Source: Flavobacteriales bacterium (GTDB lineage: Bacteria > Bacteroidota > Bacteroidia > Flavobacteriales_D > Sanyastnellaceae). Taken from it: a stretch of DNA of 10,294 nt. Each line of letters begins with the position of its first letter. Within the stretch, counting starts at the first letter, position 1. The notes beneath the pieces are model-generated. The model did not search any database and was not told the DNA's origin. It saw only the letters and a program-made list of their open reading frames with translations. Shown in pieces: positions 1 to 8,500 of the stretch. The position numbers were made by a program, and so were the translations under genes. The stretch covers positions 1 through 10,294 of the forward strand of contig CANGVZ010000047.1 in NCBI GenBank assembly GCA_947457285.1, read 5' to 3'.

Positions 1-1416
1 AATCGCTGGGTTTTCGATTACAGTGATTGCTCCAGAAGGCCAGCGAATAATCGCGTAGTCGATAGAAGTTGCATCGCCAATTCCAAAATGAAGTTGGTTG
101 GTGTTTGTGATACCATAAGACTCACCGCTGCGCACATCGCGTACTTGAGTACCGAAAGCACCGTGAATTTCAACCACAGCACCCACAGCCATTTTATTAG
201 AAATGGTTCCTTCTAAATCGAATACCACATAATGATTCGCATTGGTATTATTTAGGAAAAGAACGTTGTCATTATCGTTATCTGGCGTTACATAACCATC
301 GCCATAAGTAGCATACAAGTCAAGGAAACCGTCGTGGTTGAGGTCACCAATAGCGAAGCTGTGCATGGTGTCAGAGTTTTGGAAAGTATTTGGAACATTT
401 GTCCAAGTCTTATCACCATTGTTGCGGTAGTAACCGTGGTTACCACCAGCGTAAATGACATCTAAATAACCATCATTATCAAAGTCAGCCAATTTTCCTT
501 GAAGGAAGAATCCGCTTACTTCGAGACCACTGCCTTCAGTAATGTCAGTGAAATATCCGAATCCGTCATTTTCATAGATTTCGAGCGTACCTGAGTGGGT
601 TGTAATAAAGCAATCAAAGTCGCCATCGTTATCGATATCTCCGAAGTCAGCAGTCCAAGATTGCTCAAGATTTACCAAACCGCGGGCTGGGGCTTCGTCG
701 CTATAGTTGTTTTGACCATCGTTTACCAACAAAACATTGGTACGACGTGGATCGTAAGGATCATTGATAAATTGACGGCACTTAGCGATAAGGCAGTCTT
801 GATCGCCATCACGATCGAAATCGCACCATACCACACCGTAGTTACCACTGTTGTCGTTACCATTTACTTCTGGGTAAAACACCATATCGATCATCCCTAC
901 CCCATTTTCAAAAGTGCCATCACCGTTGTTGTGGAATAGTGCATTGTGACCATCATCGTGACAAGCAAAGCCATCAAGCCAACCATCGTTATCGATGTCA
1001 GCAAAACTGCAAGCCTGCATGAAAATGCTCGCCCAATTAAACGTGGTTAAGTTGGAGGTATTAGTTCCATCAATATCAAGCAAGTGAACACCGTCGTAGT
1101 TACCACCGCTCATGATTTCAGCCCATCCGTCGTTGTCAACGTCAGCGACAGTCATACCCCACTGGCTTGCGTTTGATACTGAACCGTAGCTAACTGTATT
1201 AAACGATCCGTTTGCCTGTTGATAAGCCACGTATACGTTTTCACTTTGATCTAAAATGACGATGTCGGCTCGACCGTCATTGTTAACGTCAGTAACGCCA
1301 CCGCAGTTTCCACTGTTTTTGGCAGTACCACCAACACTACCCACTGAGAATGTCTGGGCGTTGGAAGAATTCGCAACAGCCCAGAGAGAAAGGGCCACTA
1401 AGTAAAATTTCTTCAT
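1..1416 (-). CDS. Exported FG-GAP/VCBS repeat protein with C-terminal ASPIC/UnbV domain (3' end outside window)
   Basis: The minus-strand frame is open from ATG at 1416 down to base 1, giving 472 codons and no stop, so the C-terminus lies outside the window. Residues 1-20 are a signal peptide (MKK, hydrophobic core, then SNA before Q21). Seven aspartate-rich loops of type DxDxDGxxD follow at residues 43-51, 92-100, 140-148, 199-207, 260-268, 311-319 and 358-366; in FG-GAP/VCBS beta-propellers such loops bind calcium. Residues about 407-462 match the ASPIC/UnbV domain, with VGAVVEI, RDVRSGESYG, LHFGIGD and IIRWPSG as its usual landmarks. Proteins of this build (CRTAC1-like) are exported, and in Bacteroidota many carry a type IX secretion tail at the C-terminus, which cannot be checked here. 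Role and ligand are unknown; adhesion or surface binding is only an inference. It is divergent from gltA. Confidence 0.93.
   Translation of the reverse strand, partial: MKKFYLVALSLWAVANSSNAQTFSVGSVGGTAKNSGNCGGVTDVNNDGRADIVILDQSENVYVAYQQANGSFNTVSYGSVSNASQWGMTVADVDNDGWAEIMSGGNYDGVHLLDIDGTNTSNLTTFNWASIFMQACSFADIDNDGWLDGFACHDDGHNALFHNNGDGTFENGVGMIDMVFYPEVNGNDNSGNYGVVWCDFDRDGDQDCLIAKCRQFINDPYDPRRTNVLLVNDGQNNYSDEAPARGLVNLEQSWTADFGDIDNDGDFDCFITTHSGTLEIYENDGFGYFTDITEGSGLEVSGFFLQGKLADFDNDGYLDVIYAGGNHGYYRNNGDKTWTNVPNTFQNSDTMHSFAIGDLNHDGFLDLYATYGDGYVTPDNDNDNVLFLNNTNANHYVVFDLEGTISNKMAVGAVVEIHGAFGTQVRDVRSGESYGITNTNQLHFGIGDATSIDYAIIRWPSGAITVIENPAI
319..1290 (-). repeat. Seven tandem calcium-loop (FG-GAP/VCBS) repeats in the coding sequence
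   Basis: The seven DxDxDG loops are spaced 49, 48, 59, 61, 51 and 47 residues apart, consistent with the blades of one seven-bladed beta-propeller. At DNA level the loops are diverged but still alike: bases 623-639 and 983-999 differ at one position out of 17. The blade count and propeller fold are inferred from the spacing and from what is known of the family. Confidence 0.8.
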
Positions 1417-1460
1417 TTGTGAAGTTTGATTTTTGTTTGGTTTTAAAATAATCCTCGACG

Positions 1461-1468
1461 CTAATATA
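1461..1468 (-). promoter_or_regulatory. Candidate -7 promoter element of the FG-GAP/ASPIC gene
   Basis: On the minus strand this reads TATATTAG, one mismatch from the Bacteroidota -7 consensus TAnnTTTG. A transcript starting just downstream would have a leader of roughly 38 bases before the ATG at 1416. No convincing TTTG -33 element lies at the expected distance, so this rests on the -7 match and position only. Confidence 0.3.
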
Positions 1469-1580
1469 ATGATAGTTTTACTTTCACTACATCAACGAAA
1501 TGCATTTGGTTTGTAAAACTTTGGAATACAATCCATGCTGCTATTACCCTCCATCATTTTGGATTTATTCACGCTGTCCT

Positions 1581-1626
1581 GGTAAACATTTTTGTGAGAA
1601 AGACGTTTAAAGTGCAAAAAGTTTAC
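1581..1626. repeat. Imperfect inverted repeat upstream of gltA
   Basis: The left arm GTAAAC-A-TTTTTG (1582-1594) pairs with the right arm CAAAAAGTTTAC (1615-1626): twelve base pairs with one bulged A at 1588 and a 20-base loop. It lies about 90-130 bases upstream of the gltA start and just upstream of its likely promoter, so it could be an operator or a structured upstream region. It has no T-tract, so it is not an intrinsic terminator. Confidence 0.4.
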
Positions 1627-1643
1627 AAAACCTGCGAAAAATC

Positions 1644-1675
1644 ATTGTCCTTTGAATGACTCGCACCTATATTGC
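1644..1675 (+). promoter_or_regulatory. Candidate gltA promoter (-33/-7)
   Basis: ATTG at 1644-1647 and TATATTGC at 1668-1675 are separated by 20 bases and resemble the Bacteroidota TTTG and TAnnTTTG elements, each imperfectly. Transcription would begin near 1682 and leave a leader of about 30 bases before ATG 1713. If right, the upstream in-frame ATG at 1656 is not transcribed. Confidence 0.35.
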
Positions 1676-1712
1676 GCCGAATTTCCAAGGAACATTATTC
1701 AGAAATCCACCT

Positions 1713-3002
1713 ATGAGCGAAACAGCTAAATTGATTTTGGACGGCAAAGAATACGAATTGCCTGTTGTTGTTGGTTCAGAAAATGAAAAGGCCATCGACA
1801 TTACCAAACTTCGTGACATCACCGGTTATGTCACTCTCGACAGTGGTTACAAAAACACTGGAGCTACCAAGAGTAATATTACATTCTTGGACGGAGAAAC
1901 AGGAATTCTCTGGTACCGCGGATATCCTATTGAACAAATCGCTGAGTATGCTACCTTCTTAGAGGTTGCTTATCTTTTGATTTATGGAGAACTTCCAACT
2001 GAGAAGGAGTTAAACTATTTTACTAGTTCGATCCGCAATCACACGTTGGTACACGAAGATATGAAGCGCTTTTATGAGGCGTATCCAACAGGAGCGCATC
2101 CTATGGGTGTTTTGAGCTCCATGATTGCTTCTATGTCTACGTTCTATCCTGAATCACTCAACCCTAACCGTCCGTTCAAGGACATTGAGTTGACCATGCA
2201 CCGCCTCATGGCTAAAATGCCAACATTGGCTGCTCAAGCACACAAAGTGAGCATTGGTCACCCAATCATGTACCCAAAGAACAGCTATAGCTACACAGAG
2301 AACTTCTTGCACATGATGTTCGCACTGCCCACATTCGACTATGAAGTGGATCCAGTAGTAGACGACGCTTTGAATAAACTTCTGATCCTGCATGCTGATC
2401 ACGAACAAAACTGCTCTACATCAACGGTGAGAATGGTGGGGTCTTCACAAAGTAACCTTTATTCTTCTATTTCAGCAGGTATTGCCGCATTGTGGGGTCC
2501 TCTCCACGGTGGAGCCAATCAGGCAGTGATTGAAATGCTCGAGCGCATCAAAGCTGATGGTGGGGATGTTGCAAAATGGGTGGCAAAAGCGAAGGATAAA
2601 AACGATAGCTTCCGATTGATGGGCTTCGGTCACAGAGTTTACAAGAACTTTGACCCGAGAGCAAAAATCATCAAGAAAGCATGTGACGATGTTCTCAATA
2701 AACTGGGCATTCACGATCCGGTACTTGACATTGCAAAACAATTGGAAGAAGTGGCATTGAAAGACGAATACTTTGTAGAGCGTAAACTCTATCCAAACGT
2801 AGACTTCTATTCTGGCATTATTTACAGAGCGATTGGTATTCCTACCGAAATGTTTACTGTAATGTTTGCGCTAGGTCGCCTCCCAGGTTGGATTGCACAG
2901 TGGAAAGAAATGATTGAACAAGGTGAGCCTATTGGCAGACCTCGTCAAATCTACACTGGAGCAAATCTCCGTGATTATGTGCCACTCGCTAAAAGAGGAT
3001 AA
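1713..3002 (+). CDS. gltA: Citrate synthase (E. coli-type)
   Basis: Condenses acetyl-CoA with oxaloacetate to citrate, the entry step of the TCA cycle, in the cytoplasm. With the start at 1713 the product has 429 residues, close to the 427 of E. coli GltA, and key residues fall two positions or less from the E. coli ones: catalytic His265 (GPLHGGANQ), His307 and Arg316 (MGFGHRVYKNFDPR), Asp364 (YPNVDFYSG), and substrate arginines Arg389 (ALGRLPGW) and Arg409 (GRPRQIYTG). The N-terminal small beta-domain (about residues 1-40) typical of the larger hexameric bacterial enzymes is present; NADH control is possible but not shown. An in-frame ATG at 1656 would add 19 residues (MTRTYIAPNF...) that look unlike the family and would precede the likely promoter, so 1713 is preferred. 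It appears monocistronic, ending 80 bases from the convergent GH65 gene at a shared terminator. Confidence 0.97.
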   Translation: MSETAKLILDGKEYELPVVVGSENEKAIDITKLRDITGYVTLDSGYKNTGATKSNITFLDGETGILWYRGYPIEQIAEYATFLEVAYLLIYGELPTEKELNYFTSSIRNHTLVHEDMKRFYEAYPTGAHPMGVLSSMIASMSTFYPESLNPNRPFKDIELTMHRLMAKMPTLAAQAHKVSIGHPIMYPKNSYSYTENFLHMMFALPTFDYEVDPVVDDALNKLLILHADHEQNCSTSTVRMVGSSQSNLYSSISAGIAALWGPLHGGANQAVIEMLERIKADGGDVAKWVAKAKDKNDSFRLMGFGHRVYKNFDPRAKIIKKACDDVLNKLGIHDPVLDIAKQLEEVALKDEYFVERKLYPNVDFYSGIIYRAIGIPTEMFTVMFALGRLPGWIAQWKEMIEQGEPIGRPRQIYTGANLRDYVPLAKRG

Positions 3003-3018
3003 TTCAAAATTTAGATAT

Positions 3019-3049
3019 AAAAAAAACCGCTCAATGAGCGGTTTTTTTT
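3019..3049. terminator. Bidirectional intrinsic terminator between convergent genes
   Basis: A perfect six-base-pair stem, CCGCTC (3027-3032) and GAGCGG (3036-3041), closes an AAT loop and is flanked by A8 (3019-3026) and T8 (3042-3049). It therefore has a U-tract on both strands. It starts 17 bases after the gltA stop and lies 34 bases beyond the GH65 stop on the other strand, so it can serve both. Confidence 0.9.
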
Positions 3050-3082
3050 ATGTCGTTTCATCGAGTATTACTCAGAAATTTT

Positions 3083-5308
3083 TTAGCCATTGGCATCGAC
3101 TTCCACGTGAACGCGTTTGCCATTGTGAAGGATATTGAACGCGAATCCCTTCCACTGCTTGGGCAATCGCGCATTAAACTGCAGCTTGCCATCGTATACA
3201 CGCATTCCACCAAAACCCTGAACAACTGACATCCAGGTACCAGCCCTCGAAGTAATATGCAATCCTTCATGTGCCTCGTGGTTGTAGTCGTCCAAGTCAA
3301 GACGGGCGGTACGCAGATACATTTCATAAGCCTTTTCGTCATAACCAAGTGAACAAGCCAGAATAGAATGAACACAAGGCGAAAGTGAGCTTTCATGAAC
3401 TGTCATTGGCTCATAAAAGTCGAAATTCTCCTTTAATACTTGCTTGTCAAAATGCTCTTCAAAGAAATATAGACCTTGAAGCACATCTGCTTGTTTGATG
3501 AAGCATGAACGTAAAATGCGATCCCAACTCCAATGCTGATTGATTGGTCTTTGATTGGAAGGAAGTGATGCTGCACTTCTTAATTCTTTGTCCAAAAATC
3601 CATCTTGTTGAAGAAAGATTTTTGTACCCTCTTTCGTTGGATAATACATCTTAGCCTCGATGTCTTTCCAACGTGCCACCTCTTTTTCTTCTTCAAAGTG
3701 ATATTTAGCAGCCTTCTCTGCGTAGGCTGAAGGGTGATTCTTTTTGATATACTCGAGTACCTCACCACAATACTTCATACACCAAACTGCAATGTAATTG
3801 GTGTACCAGTTATTGTTTACGTTGTTCTCATATTCATTCGGTCCCGTTACGCCTAGCATGACATATTTTTGTTTGTCCTCGCTCCAGTGGATGCGCTGAG
3901 ACCAAAAACGAGCAATTCCCAAAAGAACATCCCAGCCGTATTGAGCCAGATATTCTTTATCACCGGTGTAAGTGATATAATTGTAAATGGCATAGGCAAT
4001 GGCACCATTTCGATGTATTTCTTCGAATGTGATTTCCCACTCATTATGACACTCTTCACCGTTCATGGTCACCATCGGGTAAAGCGCAGCACCGTTTTCA
4101 AAGCCTAACTTTTCTGCATTCTCAATCGCTTTTCCAAGTTGATTGTATCGATATACAAGCAGTTGACGCGCCACTTGTGCGTCTTTGGTAGCCATATAAA
4201 ATGGAATACAATACGCTTCGGTGTCCCAATAAGTAGATCCACCGTATTTTTCACCAGTAAAGCCCTTTGGACCAATGTTCAAACGAGCATCTTCACCTGT
4301 ATAGGTCTGATTTAGGTGAAAAATATTAAATCGAATTCCTTGTTGCGCCTCGGCATCACCGTCGATACGGATGTCAGCTAAATCCCAAATAGAAGCCCAT
4401 TTAGCAATGTGGGCTGCATGCATTTTTTCAAAACCGTTTTCTTTTGCACGCTTAGCTGCTTTCACTGCGCTTTCAGCACAAACACCAGGAGAATAATTTA
4501 AAGAACTAACAAGTCCGATGTATTTGTAAAATACGATTTCCTTTCCTTTATCTGCTTTGACAGTGGCTGTGCTCCGCACGAGGCTATAGTCCATAGATGT
4601 TTGCCAACGAGCGCCTTCCAAAACACAATTCATGGCCACGGCCAACTCAAAATCTGTCTTTTTTGTTCTTGTCACCAATACACCCTCACCCTCTTGAACA
4701 GATTTAGAAACCTCTATCCAAAACTTCTCGTCGTAGTTAGAGTCATGGTTTTTAACATCACCATCCAAATATGGAGAGAATGTCACTTCACCCGAAAAAT
4801 TCAAGGGCGTAAGGCTATATCGGATTGCTGCAGTTTCGTAATCGGCCATAGAAATAAAGCGAGTAACCTCCACCTTCATTTGCTTGGAGCGGCCGCCATC
4901 ACGAAAACCAATCATCGACTCATTGAGGTGCACCACAAATGAACGCGTGAGTGTACCCTCTTTCATATTCAAGACTCTTCTGAACTCTGACACTTCCAAT
5001 TTGGCCAGATCCAATTCTTCGCCGTCAATTTGGATGTCAATTCCTGTCCAATTGGTGCTGTTGAGCACTTTCGCAAAATATTCGGGATACCCATTTTTCC
5101 ACCAACCCACTCTGGTTTTGTCAGGATAATAAACGCCAGCCACATAGGAACCTTGGAGCGTTGGACCGCTATACTTTTCTTCATGGCAAGCGCGCTGTCC
5201 GAAGGTGCCGTTGCCCAGAGAAAATATGCTCTCAGAACTTCTGTGATGTTTGGCTTCAAACCCCTCCTCGATGACGAGCCATGGGTCGGTTTTCAGGTAT
5301 TTTATCAT
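3083..5308 (-). CDS. Glycoside hydrolase family 65 phosphorylase, probable maltose phosphorylase
   Basis: GH65 phosphorylases split an alpha-glucosyl disaccharide with phosphate to glucose and beta-glucose 1-phosphate, with inversion. The 741-residue length fits the family (about 750-780) and there is no signal peptide, so it is cytoplasmic. Residues about 1-270 form the N-terminal beta-sandwich; the (alpha/alpha)6 barrel follows from about 320. Seen in the barrel: substrate-site GGSTYWDTEAY (356-366), the general acid Glu492 in GPNEYENN, sugar-binding Lys605-Gln606 in IKQADVLQG, and the phosphate site HESSLS (638-643) with His684-Thr686-Ser687 in GLHITS. The loop HNEWEITFE (421-429) matches the segment that sets specificity in lactobacillus maltose phosphorylases, so maltose is favoured over trehalose or kojibiose; nigerose is not excluded. 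Neither neighbour is a beta-phosphoglucomutase or sugar transporter gene, which often accompany it in Bacteroidota. Confidence 0.93.
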   Translation of the reverse strand: MIKYLKTDPWLVIEEGFEAKHHRSSESIFSLGNGTFGQRACHEEKYSGPTLQGSYVAGVYYPDKTRVGWWKNGYPEYFAKVLNSTNWTGIDIQIDGEELDLAKLEVSEFRRVLNMKEGTLTRSFVVHLNESMIGFRDGGRSKQMKVEVTRFISMADYETAAIRYSLTPLNFSGEVTFSPYLDGDVKNHDSNYDEKFWIEVSKSVQEGEGVLVTRTKKTDFELAVAMNCVLEGARWQTSMDYSLVRSTATVKADKGKEIVFYKYIGLVSSLNYSPGVCAESAVKAAKRAKENGFEKMHAAHIAKWASIWDLADIRIDGDAEAQQGIRFNIFHLNQTYTGEDARLNIGPKGFTGEKYGGSTYWDTEAYCIPFYMATKDAQVARQLLVYRYNQLGKAIENAEKLGFENGAALYPMVTMNGEECHNEWEITFEEIHRNGAIAYAIYNYITYTGDKEYLAQYGWDVLLGIARFWSQRIHWSEDKQKYVMLGVTGPNEYENNVNNNWYTNYIAVWCMKYCGEVLEYIKKNHPSAYAEKAAKYHFEEEKEVARWKDIEAKMYYPTKEGTKIFLQQDGFLDKELRSAASLPSNQRPINQHWSWDRILRSCFIKQADVLQGLYFFEEHFDKQVLKENFDFYEPMTVHESSLSPCVHSILACSLGYDEKAYEMYLRTARLDLDDYNHEAHEGLHITSRAGTWMSVVQGFGGMRVYDGKLQFNARLPKQWKGFAFNILHNGKRVHVEVDANG

Positions 5309-5340
5309 AATCTTCTAATCAGGGCCACAAAAAAAAGAAA

Positions 5341-5355
5341 GTGTACATGTTACAC
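5341..5355. promoter_or_regulatory. Palindrome upstream of the GH65 gene, possible operator
   Basis: GTGTA (5341-5345) and TACAC (5351-5355) are perfect inverted arms around a five-base centre, 33-47 bases before the GH65 ATG. If transcription starts at the -7 motif at 5392-5399, the palindrome lies in the leader just after the start site, where a repressor could block. The binding protein is unknown and a five-base arm can occur by chance. Confidence 0.3.
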
Positions 5356-5391
5356 CAAGTATTTTTTAATAAAAGTCACAAAAAGTTATGA

Positions 5392-5399
5392 CAAATCTA
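5392..5399 (-). promoter_or_regulatory. Candidate -7 promoter element of the GH65 gene
   Basis: On the minus strand this reads TAGATTTG, an exact match to the Bacteroidota -7 consensus TAnnTTTG, giving a leader of roughly 75 bases. The expected -33 region is AT-rich but contains no TTTG, so only the -7 half is supported. Confidence 0.45.
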
Positions 5400-5448
5400 A
5401 CCGTGTGACGTCTTTATTAATTATGTGAGTAACTTTTTTGGTTCAAAA

Positions 5449-5495
5449 CATGCAACAAGGCATGCAAACTTTAATCTTGTATTTTACGTTGCAAC
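5449..5495 (+). promoter_or_regulatory. Candidate promoter with TGCAA repeats before the large exported protein gene
   Basis: TAATCTTG at 5472-5479 is one mismatch from the -7 consensus TAnnTTTG; 19 bases upstream, CATG (5449-5452) sits where TTTG would be expected and is a poor match. A start just downstream leaves a leader of about 30 bases before ATG 5517. The heptamer CATGCAA occurs twice as a direct repeat (5449-5455 and 5461-5467, 12 bases apart) and the palindrome GTTGCAAC lies at 5488-5495, so three TGCAA cores flank the -7 element. They may be regulator sites; no regulator is identified. Confidence 0.35.
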
Positions 5496-5516
5496 TTACA
5501 AATACGCAGGGAAAAC

Positions 5517-8500
5517 ATGGTAGTGAAACTTCGACTTCTTCTATTAGTCTTTTTATTATCAACAACTTATAACCTATCAGCTCAACGATTAGATCAATTT
5601 ACGCGTGAGCAAGAAAAGTTTTTAGAAGAACTCTCTGGCCTATTTAACGATGTTAAAAAAGGAACAGGAAAGGACTTCATTGAAAAAGAGTTTGGGCTCG
5701 TTTGGTTTCCTACAAACAAATACACCGCCCAGCAGCAGGAGATGATCTATGAGACTTTTGATATGTTTTTAAAAAACAAGAATAAAGTTTATCCAGACAT
5801 CGAGAACTATGTTAAAGCCCTCATCGCCTTCCCTACGAGCGGTAAAACTGATAAAGACTTTTTGGAGTGGCAAACCGTATTGACGAAAATGATGGCGGAC
5901 AAGAAAGTTCGCAAATTCGTACCGGAATTCATCGAAACATCTGTAGGACTCTTTACAGATCGCGTATTTTTTAGAAGTGAAGCTGTGCAATGGCAAAGTA
6001 GCAGCCCAGGCTTCAGGTTTGTTTTCGATACCATTCCAATGATTGAGTTTCCTGCTTTAGACTTGAAGTGTTACAGTAAAGGTGACAGCAGTGTTATATA
6101 TCAAACCTCCGGGGCCTACTATCCAACACTGGAGCGTTTTTTTGGAGGAAAGGGGCGCATTACGTGGCAACGTGCAGGGTTTGATCCAGCAAAAACTTAT
6201 GCGGAGTTCAATGATTACAACATTCGTATCAAAGGCGCAACTTTCGTAATCGATTCGGTAACATTTTATAATGAGTTTTTCGATAAGCCGCTTATTGGTC
6301 AGATAACAGAGAAAATTCTCGCGGATAAATCTGCCGCGAATGCTACTTATCCAAAATTTGAATCCTATTACAAACGATTACAAATTCAAAATATCGTAAA
6401 AGGAGTTGACTACGATGGCGGTTTTACTTTGGCGGGAACTAAACTAGCAGGATCTGGAACAAATGAAGAACCTGCGTTGCTCACTTTTTATAAAGACTCC
6501 AAAAAATTCCTTGTGGCGCGAAGTATTGAGTTTGATATTAAGCCCAATCAGATCGTGTCTAGACACTGCAACATAAGTTTCTATTTGGATAAAGACAGTA
6601 TTACCCACCCCGATCTAAACCTCACCTTCGACAAGAAAACCCGACAACTGGTGCTTCTAAGAACCGAAGAAGGTGTATCGAAATCACCTTTTCAAAATAC
6701 TTATCATAATGTCGACATGTATTTTGAAGCCATGTATTGGAACATCGATGATCCAATGATTAAAATGGGATCTCTCGAAGGTAGCACACAGCACATCGCT
6801 GCTTTCGAATCCAATACTTACTTTAAGAAAAAACGTTATGATTCGATGATGGGAATTAGCTACTCCCACCCTCTTTATGAGCTTAAAGATTTTTCTCAAA
6901 AAAATAAAAAAGAAGAATTCGCTACTATTGAATTAGCCAAGTTTACCAACAGTAGTGAAGAACAATGGCACCTGGTGTTGATTGATCTCAATAACAAGGG
7001 ATTCGTGCAGTATGACATGAATGCACATTATTGTAAAATAAGACCTAAGCTCTATCACTACATTGAAAATAACATTGGTAAGAAGGACTTTGATGTAATT
7101 CAGTTTGCCAGTGAAGTCGAAGATGGCAGCAATGCTTCTCTCTCCTTGTTGAACTATGATTTGCTGATGAAAGGAGTTGAGAACTTCCAATTATCTGATT
7201 CGCAAAAGGTGGTGATCTACCCTCGCAACGGGGAAGTTCTCATGCGTAAAGACAGAAACTTCACATTCGGAGGGCGAGTTTTTGCAGGAAATTTCGAATT
7301 TATTGGTAGTGAATATGAGTTCACTTATGATGATTTTAAACTTGAACTATTAAAAGTAGATAGTTGTCGAATTTATGTGGAAGACGAAACAAGCGGAAAG
7401 GACATTTATGGAAACTATAATAAGCGCCGCATCAAATCGGTATTGAGAGATTTGGCAGGCAACATCAAAGTCGACTCACCAACGAACAAAGGAGGTTTTC
7501 ACTCCTACGCCTATCCGCAATATCCGATATTTACCTGTACCAAGACTTCTTATGTTTATTGGGATGATAATGCAATTCAAAAAGGGGTTTACAAACGCGA
7601 AAAATTCTATTATCAAGTACAACCCTTTACAATTGACTCGCTAGACAACTTTACCAAAAAAGATTTGAAGTTTAATGGAACTCTCGTTTCTGGAGGAATA
7701 TTCCCCGATATTGAAGAACCGCTGGTGTTGATGGAGGATTACTCACTTGGCTTCAAACGCAGCACCGGTGCGGGAGGATTGCCTGCTTATGGTGGAAAAG
7801 CAAAAGTAACAGCAGACTTGAAACTGGATTATAGCGGTCTCAAAGGCGGTGGAGATTTGGAGTATTTGACTGCCAAAGCAGCGTCAAAAGAATTTACCTT
7901 CCTACCCGACTCCACTCTTGGTCGAACGCATTCCTTTGTGAATCGGGAGCAAACAGCCAAGGTCGAGGTACCGAAAGCTATTTGTGATACTACAGATCTA
8001 GCCTTTTATCCAAGAAAAGATCTTTTGGATATCGCAAGCTTAAAAACACCTATTGACTTTTTTGAGAAAGAAGCTAACCTCACAGGCACATTGCACTTGA
8101 AACCGAGCGGAATGCGAGGCGAAGGTGTGATGGAGTTCAGTGGTGCTAAATTGACATCCAAAGACTTTTCCTACACTCGAAGAAAAATACTGGCCGATAC
8201 CTCAGCATTCCAGCTCGCAGGAATGGGCGATGCTGGCGGACTTGCATTTAAGACAGACGATGTAAACGCCAATGTTGATTTTGATAAACGACAAGGTTTA
8301 TTCAAAAGTAATGGTGGTGAAACCAAAATCGAATTCCCGAGCAATCAGTACATCTGCTACATGGACCAGTTTACTTGGTACATGGACAAGGATGAAATGG
8401 ACTTGAGTTCGTCTCGCAAAGCTTCTGATGACCTCGTAATCGATACCAGTGAAGAATTTAAGAAAAGTAACTTCTTTAGCGTAGCAGAGGGACAGGACTC

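Noticed and set aside
595..939. Plus-strand open frame of 114 codons rich in Val, Ile and Thr
   Set aside because: It is the antisense shadow of the calcium-loop repeats; its hydrophobic composition comes from reading GAT/AAC-rich codons backwards. The minus-strand frame has a signal peptide and recognisable domains.
1501..1580. Possible plus-strand promoter AAACTTTG at 1516-1523 and a small transcript before gltA
   Set aside because: The match lacks the leading T and any -33 partner, and no small reading frame or RNA structure follows it apart from the inverted repeat already listed.
3058..3396. Minus-strand open frame of 112 codons overlapping the GH65 3' end
   Set aside because: It lies in another frame of the same strand inside a well-supported GH65 coding region and has irregular composition.
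3083..5308. Trehalose or kojibiose phosphorylase as the GH65 activity
   Set aside because: The loop at residues 421-429 (HNEWEITFE) is of the maltose phosphorylase type, so these are less likely, though sequence alone cannot exclude them.
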